The position numbers were made by a program, and so were the translations under genes. Below, one piece after another: positions 25,095 through 30,824 of a DNA stretch of 31,893 nt (positions are counted from its first letter, which is position 1; each line of letters begins with the position of its first letter). The notes below the pieces were generated by a model. It did no database searches, had not been told where the DNA came from, and saw nothing but the letters and a program-made list of their open reading frames with translations. Source of the stretch: a virus. Location of the stretch: IMG/VR virus record IMGVR_UViG_3300031972_000892, positions 1-31,893 of that record; one strand, 5' to 3'.

Positions 25095-25126
25095 AAAAAA
25101 ACCCCTGCCTCGGAATGAGACAGGGG
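25095..25126 (-). terminator. Leftward terminator facing the rightward island
   Basis: Stem CCCCTG/CAGGGG (25102-25107 and 25121-25126), extended by CTC/GAG across one mismatch, with a five-base loop. On the minus strand it is followed by a seven-T run (25101-25095). It would stop leftward transcripts arriving from the methyltransferase operon before they run antisense through the sigma-like gene. On the plus strand it lacks a T-run but may still end that gene's mRNA inefficiently. Confidence 0.75.
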
Positions 25127-25162
25127 CTTAGTTAGAATAGGAGACCAACCGATTAAAGTTGA

Positions 25163-25182
25163 TAGAGACATCATCGTCTCTA
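25163..25182. other. Hairpin in the intergenic leader before the nuclease gene
   Basis: TAGAGAC (25163-25169) and GTCTCTA (25176-25182) form a perfect seven-pair stem with a six-base loop. It lies in the 230-base gap between the sigma-like gene and the GIY-YIG gene and has no T-run. It may be an mRNA leader structure or a protein-binding dyad. An AGGAGACC like those of the sigma-like genes stands just before it (25138-25145) without a nearby ATG. Confidence 0.4.
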
Positions 25183-25217
25183 CTAATAGAATGTATTGTC
25201 AATCGTATGGAGGGGAA

Positions 25218-25376
25218 ATGTCGTTTAGCAATAGAGAAATAAAGAAGTTCATAAGTATCCAAACCCGGTCTCGTCTACCGTATCCAACAGACAAACTTAA
25301 CAATAGGAGTAATAGAGATGACAACTGTACAAGCAAAGAGGTGCCCAAAGTGCGGCACATTAAAAGAAGTAAGTAA
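25218..25376 (+). CDS. Possible 52-residue protein
   Basis: An open frame beginning MSFSNREIKKFISIQTRSRL, with GGAGGGG a few bases before the ATG. It overlaps the zinc-ribbon/GIY-YIG gene by 59 nt in another frame, and the overlapping part is Arg/Lys/Asn-rich without a pattern. The good ribosome binding site is the only positive evidence. It may be a short leader whose translation couples to the nuclease gene, or not a gene. Confidence 0.3.
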   Translation: MSFSNREIKKFISIQTRSRLPYPTDKLNNRSNRDDNCTSKEVPKVRHIKRSK

Positions 25377-25776
25377 CTTTAGCAAGCATTGCCGTAGTGC
25401 TGATGGCCTTCAGGGCTACTGCAAACCATGTGCTAGCACGAAGTCTAAGCAATGGTATAGGGAGAACCGCCAAGTTGACCCCTATGTATATAAGGTTACC
25501 TGCCCAGACCACAAGTATTATTATGGGTCCTCGATGATTCATCTTGATGATCGCATGCGATTGCACTTTAGCAACCAACGTTCCTGTAGCCTTGCCCAGC
25601 ATGTAACAGGATCAGGCTGGACTGCTGAAGACTTAGACATTTATGTTATAGGTACAGGCGACCTTAACAGCGTAAGGTATCAAGAAGCAATGCTTATCCA
25701 AAGCAATCTGGATAATGAGAAGTGCTTGAACATAAAAGGCCCTGATAGAAAATGGATTCCCAATGTATCCGATTGA
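25318..25776 (+). CDS. Zinc-ribbon plus GIY-YIG-like endonuclease
   Basis: 152 residues. Cysteines 9, 12, 35 and 38 (CPKC...CKPC) form a zinc-ribbon of the kind at the N-terminus of phage HNH/endonuclease VII proteins. Residues 56-72 (YVYKVTCPDHKYYYGSS) are a degenerate GIY-YIG pair, followed by R79/R81, E123 and N138, which fit the expected catalytic Arg, Glu and Asn. AGGAG lies eight bases before the ATG. This is a free-standing, homing-type nuclease that may spread itself or cut competitor or host DNA. It sits in the rightward accessory island. No intron is visible around it. Confidence 0.85.
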   Translation: MTTVQAKRCPKCGTLKEVSNFSKHCRSADGLQGYCKPCASTKSKQWYRENRQVDPYVYKVTCPDHKYYYGSSMIHLDDRMRLHFSNQRSCSLAQHVTGSGWTAEDLDIYVIGTGDLNSVRYQEAMLIQSNLDNEKCLNIKGPDRKWIPNVSD

Positions 25777-25951
25777 AGATCACATCGCTAACTGCTTCTG
25801 GCTGCACTGGTCGGCCTGTTACCATAAGGCAGTATGGCATGAGTCTACAGATACAGACCAGTTAGCAGATTCTTACATCGCCTATAAAGATGCTCAACAT
25901 TTTTTAGACGAGGCTCTCAATCGAATGATTGAGTTAGACACTTACCACTAG
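25763..25951 (+). CDS. Hypothetical 62-residue protein
   Basis: 62 residues rich in His, Trp, Tyr and acidic residues (MYPIEDHIANCFWLHWSACY), apparently one or two soluble helices; the second half (YKDAQHFLDEALNRMIELDT) is amphipathic. It overlaps the nuclease gene end by 14 nt and is followed ten bases later by the next ATG, so it is part of the rightward operon. No clear ribosome binding site is visible inside the nuclease gene. Function unknown. Confidence 0.55.
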   Translation: MYPIEDHIANCFWLHWSACYHKAVWHESTDTDQLADSYIAYKDAQHFLDEALNRMIELDTYH

Positions 25952-25960
25952 GAGAATGAT

Positions 25961-26212
25961 ATGAAAGATAATATTAAAACACCCTTAGCCGGGTCATTAG
26001 GAGACAAGTATGAAGATGAACTTAGAGTTAATTATGATAACAGTGTTGTTAGCGATGGGAACAGTAATGTGTTCTTTGCCACACCAACAGTTCCAGACGG
26101 AGCCACCGGTTGTGACTGCAAAGGAAACGGCACTCCAGCAGATCCAAACGGACCTTGCACTAATGCGTGTTCGAATAGATCAACTGGAGCAAAGGATAGA
26201 ACAGAAGATTAA
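25961..26212 (+). CDS. Possible 83-residue protein overlapping the next gene
   Basis: It has a very good ribosome binding site (AGGAG, six bases before the ATG) and opens MKDNIKTPLAGSLGDKYEDE. Its last four fifths lie in the same DNA as the gene at 26010, in another frame. That part is Gly/Asn/Cys-rich without obvious structure, with four cysteines. Either it is a true nested gene, or its start serves mainly as a leader for translation into 26010. I favour the second reading. Confidence 0.35.
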   Translation: MKDNIKTPLAGSLGDKYEDELRVNYDNSVVSDGNSNVFFATPTVPDGATGCDCKGNGTPADPNGPCTNACSNRSTGAKDRTED

Positions 26213-26216
26213 CTAG
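26010..26216 (+). CDS. Exported or membrane-anchored coiled-coil protein
   Basis: 68 residues. Residues ~4-22 (NLELIMITVLLAMGTVMCSL) are a hydrophobic signal or anchor segment with a cysteine at its end, though not a good lipobox. The remainder is a polar linker and an amphipathic helix with heptad spacing (QIQTDLALMRVRIDQLEQRI). This is the layout of small spanin-like or envelope proteins. AGGAGA lies five bases before the ATG. It ends eight bases inside the convergent methyltransferase gene. A lysis (spanin) role is possible but unsupported by a partner. Confidence 0.6.
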   Translation: MKMNLELIMITVLLAMGTVMCSLPHQQFQTEPPVVTAKETALQQIQTDLALMRVRIDQLEQRIEQKIN

Positions 26217-27387
26217 ACTTCAACTGAACAGTTTTGACAGTGCTCCTTGGAAGCAAGCAGTTCTTAAGAGCCCGCTGTGAAAAGATATATCTCTTTCCTT
26301 GCTTGAACCCCATTGAACCCCAGTCTAAACTGTTCAGTTGAACAACTATATTTTCCAAGCGTTCTTTATCCCAGTTTTCTTTTGGGATTATTGCCAAGAC
26401 TGATCCATCATAGTTTGTACAGTCATGCAAGAAGAATGGATTATCTTTCCTTGTCTTGCAGTTAACATAGATTCTTGGCTTGTCTGAACTGTATTGCTCC
26501 CTGCCCCATCTCCACCAGTTACCTTCATTGAACTTCTTAATCTTACGATTCATTAAGTCCTTCTTGTTTTCTCTGATGTAGTCATCTACCTTGTCATGGT
26601 AATATGTTTTGGTGTGACCAGTCGTGCGCGTAAAAGAACAAACAAACTCCTCATTACCGTCTGGATGGGCGAAGATTTTATCCATACCAGAAACACCTCC
26701 CACCTTTACATCAAAGTAATCTCCTAGTGATATGGCATTATCATACTCAATAAAACTAATCAATCCATCCTTACACGTAAATGTCTTGCTGCCTTTGTCA
26801 GTGATGGTGCTCCTTGAGTAATCATCTTTTTGAAACCTCCAGATAGCCACAGTAGGCGAGAAGCCCTTAAACACTTTCTGATCACTATAATCATAAAAAT
26901 GAGTTATGGTGCCCTGCTCGTAAAGAAGGGTATTCAATTTCTTAGATGAGGTTTGCTTTAAGAAATCAATGGGAGTAATAAATATAATCTCTCCACCATC
27001 CTCTAGCAACTGCAAACACTTCTCAATAAAGAAGATGTACAGGTTAGTCTTCTTGCTTCGTGAAGGATACAACTCAGATAAGATTGATTTTGTACTATCA
27101 AAGATATCTTTGTACCCAACATATGGTGGGTTACCAATGATGGTATCATACTTTTTATCCTCATCAAAGACGAAGAAGTCTTCATTTACGACATCGGCTG
27201 GGCACCATGTGGGATCAATCTCGACGCCTGTGGAGTCTGCTTCATCTTTGATGTGCTGCCAGAATGCGCCGGCACCCACCGAAGGTTCTAAAATAGAACC
27301 TTTGTTCTGTCTCAGATCTAACATCTTCAAGACAAATGAATCAGGAGTAAACACCTGACCCAAAGTATCAACATTATGCTTATTCAT
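26209..27387 (-). CDS. N6-adenine DNA methyltransferase, gamma class, intact
   Basis: 392 residues. GQVFTP at 10-15, AdoMet pocket LEPSVGAG at 33-40 and catalytic NPPY at 86-89 are in the standard gamma order, followed by a target-recognition region of about 250 residues (for example VKVGGVSGMDKIFA). All key motifs are present, so it should methylate adenine in DNA. The start overlaps the preceding gene as ATGA, making it the third gene of a coupled methyltransferase trio. No endonuclease domain is visible in this protein or next to it. The target sequence cannot be inferred. Confidence 0.92.
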   Translation of the reverse strand: MNKHNVDTLGQVFTPDSFVLKMLDLRQNKGSILEPSVGAGAFWQHIKDEADSTGVEIDPTWCPADVVNEDFFVFDEDKKYDTIIGNPPYVGYKDIFDSTKSILSELYPSRSKKTNLYIFFIEKCLQLLEDGGEIIFITPIDFLKQTSSKKLNTLLYEQGTITHFYDYSDQKVFKGFSPTVAIWRFQKDDYSRSTITDKGSKTFTCKDGLISFIEYDNAISLGDYFDVKVGGVSGMDKIFAHPDGNEEFVCSFTRTTGHTKTYYHDKVDDYIRENKKDLMNRKIKKFNEGNWWRWGREQYSSDKPRIYVNCKTRKDNPFFLHDCTNYDGSVLAIIPKENWDKERLENIVVQLNSLDWGSMGFKQGKRYIFSQRALKNCLLPRSTVKTVQLKSS

Positions 27388-27839
27388 TCTGACAGTGTTC
27401 CTTTATTCTTTTCTCTAAATGCTTTTAGCTCTTTTGATGGTTTGAGAGAAAAGATATCTTCCGGAGCAAACTTTAAAGCATCGCCAAGGCGAATGTTCTG
27501 AGCAACCGCTTTTTCATAAAGCCTGATCCTCCAGGTGCTCTTCTCTTCACCTGATACCTCGAAGGCAGTATCAACCATGCGCTTCCTGCAATCCGCTACA
27601 TTGTCCGGCATTATGTCTACTCCGTAAGTTGTCATGAGAGCCTGGTATGCGGTGCATCCGTTCTTCATCTTTCGTTTTATGACCTCAACCAAGATGTTGC
27701 CATTGCCACACGCCGGATCAACAAAGGTCTTTCCGGGCGTACTAAAAGACGATTTGTCTATTTTGTCAAGCATTTGATTCACTAACCACGAGGGGGTAAA
27801 AACTTCACCATGCGTATTGGAGCGCTCCTTGTTACGCAT
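27384..27839 (-). CDS. AdoMet-binding half of a split N6-adenine methyltransferase
   Basis: 151 residues. It begins like gamma-class enzymes (GEVFTP at 11-16; DPACGNGN motif I at 41-48; GVDIMPDN motif II; NIRLGDAL like motif III near 113-120) and then ends with a Lys-rich tail, with no NPPY. The missing catalytic part begins the gene just upstream (27839-28762). The ATG overlaps that gene's stop as TAATG, and its own stop overlaps the next methyltransferase. The two halves could therefore be made together and assemble. Alternatively this is a remnant. Confidence 0.85.
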   Translation of the reverse strand: MRNKERSNTHGEVFTPSWLVNQMLDKIDKSSFSTPGKTFVDPACGNGNILVEVIKRKMKNGCTAYQALMTTYGVDIMPDNVADCRKRMVDTAFEVSGEEKSTWRIRLYEKAVAQNIRLGDALKFAPEDIFSLKPSKELKAFREKNKGTLSE

Positions 27840-28762
27840 TACCCAACCTGTTCGTTGATATAAGCTACTTCTTCTTCTGTAAGACTAAACTTATGAGCAA
27901 GCTTTTCGTCATCCCATGCTTCATCAAATGAAACAAGTGGAATGTAGCGATAAGCAGCAGAAAGCAAATCTTGCTTTGTTTTTCCACACTTCATAAGAAA
28001 ACGATAAAGGTTAGTATTAAAGTAAGTTTGATAGTTTTGACACTCAACTTCAGAGTCAAAAGCATAATGCCCATAGCTTTCTGATACTACTTCAGTTGGC
28101 TTTGCAATAAAACTATAACTAGTATAGTCATTGCCTTTACCATCAGCGGCTCGATGAACTACCTTCCACTTTAAAAAGTTAGGTCGGTTTTCTACAATAC
28201 TCTTAAGAATATACTTTTCAAAGCCTTTTCTTCTGGAAACAAAACATTTTACGGTGTCTTTTTGATTAGTATCAAGAAATCTTTTATCGTTAGTCTTTAC
28301 TTTAAAATAGCTTTTAGCAGCAAAAATTGTATTAAGACTTTCAGACAAAGAAACTTTGTCTAAAATAGACTCTGCAATAATGCTACGGCTATTAAGAATT
28401 CTTGCGTCGTTAACAGCAAGATCAGTATAGTCATGCAAAAAACTAACATAGGTTGGACCAGTGTAGTTTTTATCAAGAACGACAAAAGATACTCCACCCT
28501 TTACCGAAACTCCGTTTCCAAAAACAGCATCGTTATCTGTATGCCAAATGTAACGAAGACCTTGATCTGAAGCAATAAGCCAGTCGCGATAAGACTCTAG
28601 ATTCTTTTTTCCAAACCAGCGACTTGGAGTAAGAGCGATAGTTACATCAGAGTTATCTACCCCCCATTTTACAAAGTCAGGATAAATATCTTTTGCAGTA
28701 GGATTATCTGCATTGTACCGCATTTGATAAGGTGGGTTTTGAATACATACATCAAACTTCAT
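27839..28762 (-). CDS. Catalytic (NPPY) and target-recognition half of a split methyltransferase
   Basis: 307 residues beginning MKFDVCIQNPPYQ: the catalytic motif IV (NPPY, residues 9-12) lies right at the N-terminus, preceded only by its beta strand. The rest is a target-recognition region, ending in YRYIPLVSFDEAWDDEKLAH and LTEEEVAYINEQVG, which resembles the C-terminal end of Eco57I-type methyltransferases. There is no AdoMet motif I; that is encoded by the next gene. AAGGAGG six bases before the ATG is one of the strongest ribosome binding sites in the window, arguing against a decaying fragment. Together the two genes contain all parts of one enzyme, in reversed order. Confidence 0.85.
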   Translation of the reverse strand: MKFDVCIQNPPYQMRYNADNPTAKDIYPDFVKWGVDNSDVTIALTPSRWFGKKNLESYRDWLIASDQGLRYIWHTDNDAVFGNGVSVKGGVSFVVLDKNYTGPTYVSFLHDYTDLAVNDARILNSRSIIAESILDKVSLSESLNTIFAAKSYFKVKTNDKRFLDTNQKDTVKCFVSRRKGFEKYILKSIVENRPNFLKWKVVHRAADGKGNDYTSYSFIAKPTEVVSESYGHYAFDSEVECQNYQTYFNTNLYRFLMKCGKTKQDLLSAAYRYIPLVSFDEAWDDEKLAHKFSLTEEEVAYINEQVG

Positions 28763-28781
28763 GTTAAGCCTCCTTGGTTAT

Positions 28782-28973
28782 TCATTCTGACCTCTTCTGA
28801 TAACCATCACGATACCAACCCTCCCCCTTCAGCGCAAAACTGGAGGGGGAGACTTTCTTTTTGGTACCGGACTTACAGAAAGGACAGGGAGGTGGAGGGT
28901 CTTCGTACCTCTGCATCACCTCTACCTCGCCCTCACAGCATTCATTTAAACACCGAAACTCATAGATAGGCAT
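28782..28973 (-). CDS. FmdB-family zinc-ribbon protein
   Basis: 63 residues. The MPIYEFRC opening, cysteines 8, 12/13, 30 and 33 (CPFC), a KKVSPSSFALKG segment and the ending GWYRDGYQKR are the signature of FmdB-like small zinc ribbons. Members have been called regulatory, but their action is unproven; phage copies are common. The ATG overlaps the scaffold stop as TAATG, so it is translated with the head genes, and it precedes the methyltransferase trio. It may assist head assembly or bind nucleic acid. Confidence 0.85.
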   Translation of the reverse strand: MPIYEFRCLNECCEGEVEVMQRYEDPPPPCPFCKSGTKKKVSPSSFALKGEGWYRDGYQKRSE

Positions 28974-29752
28974 TACGCTTTACCAAGCCTCTTCATATGG
29001 AGGTAAGCCTCGTAGGCGCTCTTGAACTTAGGCTTAGCCACGCCCGGTGTATTACCGGTAGTAACCTTGTAGCCAAACTCACGAGCACTATTACGGTGCA
29101 TACGAAGTTCATCATTAAGTTTATCTTGTTCAGCACGACTGGCCTTACCCTTAACAAGGTAGTAAGCCTCCTCGGCAGACAAGCCTTTCTCTCTAATGAG
29201 ACCAGCAATACTTTCTTTATGAGTATCAAAGTCAGGGTTCTCAGTACGGAACTTATCAATCTCTGCTTTACGCTTAGTAACCTTAAGTTCATCCTGAGCA
29301 GGCTGTAGCATATTGCGAAGTTGCTCTGCTGCCTTAGCCTCAATGTACTTTTGCAGATGTTCTGGGTTGTACATATCAAGTGCTTCAGGCAACTGCATCT
29401 TCTCTTTAAGACCAGTCAGCATTTGCTCATTCTCAAACAAGGCACGCTCGCGTGCTTTCAATTCATTACGCTCTGTAGAGATCTTAGTAGTTTTCTTTCT
29501 ATAGTCCTCGCGCAGGTTCTGAACTAACTTCTTTGCTTCAGGGGAAAGTTGTCTAATAACTTCATCATACTTGATGCCCTTGTGCTTAGCCTGTTCAAAC
29601 TCTGGTCCAGACAAATGTGTGTCAAGCAACTGGTCTAAGTCAATAGTATCTGCTGGGGTAGTCTGCGGGACCTCGACCGTAGGCTCAGCAGTAGTTGCTG
29701 ATTCAACGGCTGGGGTATTGACTTGTGCAGTCCCAACGTTTTCATCACTCAT
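28973..29752 (-). CDS. Capsid scaffolding protein
   Basis: 259 residues. The first ~45 are Thr/Pro/Val-rich and disordered. A long charged helical region follows (residues ~55-220, for example KKLVQNLREDYRKKTTKIST), and the C-terminal end is basic (YEAYLHMKRLGKA), as in scaffolds whose C-terminal helix binds the capsid. Scaffolds fill the prohead and leave before DNA entry. Location after the portal fits the usual portal-scaffold order, although here the capsid gene lies about 6 kb away beyond the methyltransferases and rightward island. AAGGAG stands seven bases before the ATG. Confidence 0.8.
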   Translation of the reverse strand: MSDENVGTAQVNTPAVESATTAEPTVEVPQTTPADTIDLDQLLDTHLSGPEFEQAKHKGIKYDEVIRQLSPEAKKLVQNLREDYRKKTTKISTERNELKARERALFENEQMLTGLKEKMQLPEALDMYNPEHLQKYIEAKAAEQLRNMLQPAQDELKVTKRKAEIDKFRTENPDFDTHKESIAGLIREKGLSAEEAYYLVKGKASRAEQDKLNDELRMHRNSAREFGYKVTTGNTPGVAKPKFKSAYEAYLHMKRLGKA

Positions 29753-29763
29753 TTATGTTCTCC

Positions 29764-30315
29764 TTAAAAGCCTAATGCGGCTAGGTCTAATGCGGCTTCC
29801 TCTGTAGGGGCCTCTTCTTCAACAGCAACTTCCTCAACAACTTCCTCAACCGGTGCTTCTTCTGGAGCATCAGTCTGAAGGAACTTCTTGAAGTCCTTAT
29901 CTTTAACTAACTTAGTAATCTTGGCAGAGATAGCAGCCAAGTCCTTATCACGGGTCACGGCATTCAGATCACCAAAGGAATGAATGTTTTCTTCATCACC
30001 CTCAGCCATCGTGTAATCACCGGTCGCTGACTCAATAGCCATGATGGCACGGAACAGACCTTCTGGAAGAGGTCCATCTTTGATGTCCTCAAACGTAGTC
30101 TCAATCTCTGGTGCGCCAATCAACTTATTAAACTGATTAACTGAACGAGCAAGAGCAGACAGGCGTGTCTTACCAAACCTACCTGTGGGTGCATTACCTG
30201 CAACCGTCTCGTCTAAAGCCTGAGCCTCTGCTAGCTCAACTTCCATAATGTCCTCGGGCATCACCTCCCCTTGCGGGGGTAAGGGCGCAGATGCCATTCT
30301 ATCTTCAATAGCCAT
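29764..30315 (-). CDS. Acidic head-associated protein, unknown
   Basis: 183 residues, mostly helical. The middle (FGKTRLSALARSVNQFNKLI) could fold, while the last ~45 residues are a Glu/Ala/Val-rich tail (EAPVEEVVEEVAVEEEAPTE). Strongly acidic tails occur in assembly chaperones and in scaffold-like proteins. The gene lies directly before the scaffold, after the portal, with a good ribosome binding site. I do not recognise a family. An accessory scaffold or head-completion role is inferred from the neighbours. Confidence 0.7.
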   Translation of the reverse strand: MAIEDRMASAPLPPQGEVMPEDIMEVELAEAQALDETVAGNAPTGRFGKTRLSALARSVNQFNKLIGAPEIETTFEDIKDGPLPEGLFRAIMAIESATGDYTMAEGDEENIHSFGDLNAVTRDKDLAAISAKITKLVKDKDFKKFLQTDAPEEAPVEEVVEEVAVEEEAPTEEAALDLAALGF

Positions 30316-30329
30316 AATAATGTTCTCCT

Positions 30330-30824
30330 TTAAAAGTCGTCTATGGTTTTAGTGTACTCACCATCAAGTGCAGGTTTAGCAGGACAATACTCCTCCCAGA
30401 ACCTCTCCTGATCTTTTATGTCTTTACATGCCTTGGCTCCCTCCCAGTAAGCATCTGCTCGGTCATCAAGGTATTTCTCATACTTCATTGCTTTTTCATT
30501 GTGATCTTCCAAGTAATACTTGGGCATATCATCCAACGGAACTACACCTCTTGCTTTACAAATTGCATCTCGCTCTTCGTAAGAGTTGTAGCGTACCCCC
30601 AATCCCCGGTCAAAGAAACCGTTGATTCCCCACTTACCAGTTCCCCCGGCCCCCCACTTGTCGGGGGTACGAGCAATAAGATTGACCCGTCGTCTTATCG
30701 CAATCGCACCGGTAAGCGCACCCTTTAACTGATCTGGAACCTCGGAGGCCTTGAAGATTTCTTCTATGGTCTCGCCCGAAGGAAGGCCATCCGGTCCTAG
30801 TATATCGTATACATACAGTGGCAT
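30330..30824 (-). CDS. Head-operon protein with FmdB-like start lacking cysteines
   Basis: 164 residues. The opening MPLYVYDILGPDGLPSGETI followed by EEIFKASEVPD has the strand layout of FmdB-type proteins but none of the zinc-binding cysteines. The middle contains WGINGFFDRGLGVRYNSYEE, and the C-terminal part is a charged helix. Its ATG overlaps the portal stop (TAATG), so it is coupled to portal synthesis. It may have evolved from a zinc ribbon into a structural or assembly protein. The relationship is a by-eye impression. Confidence 0.7.
   Translation of the reverse strand: MPLYVYDILGPDGLPSGETIEEIFKASEVPDQLKGALTGAIAIRRRVNLIARTPDKWGAGGTGKWGINGFFDRGLGVRYNSYEERDAICKARGVVPLDDMPKYYLEDHNEKAMKYEKYLDDRADAYWEGAKACKDIKDQERFWEEYCPAKPALDGEYTKTIDDF

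Noticed and set aside
25191-25217. Upstream extension of the small frame ending at 25376 to an ATG at 25191
   Set aside because: The upstream ATG has no ribosome binding site, while the one at 25218 follows GGAGGGG.
24221-25317. tRNA genes or CRISPR repeats in the intergenic regions
   Set aside because: No cloverleaf-like set of stems, CCA-type ends or regularly spaced repeats could be found in these gaps or elsewhere in the window.
27384-28762. Split methyltransferase explained by a frameshift or sequencing error
   Set aside because: The halves are in swapped order with a clean TAATG junction, so no indel could restore a normal motif I to NPPY gene.
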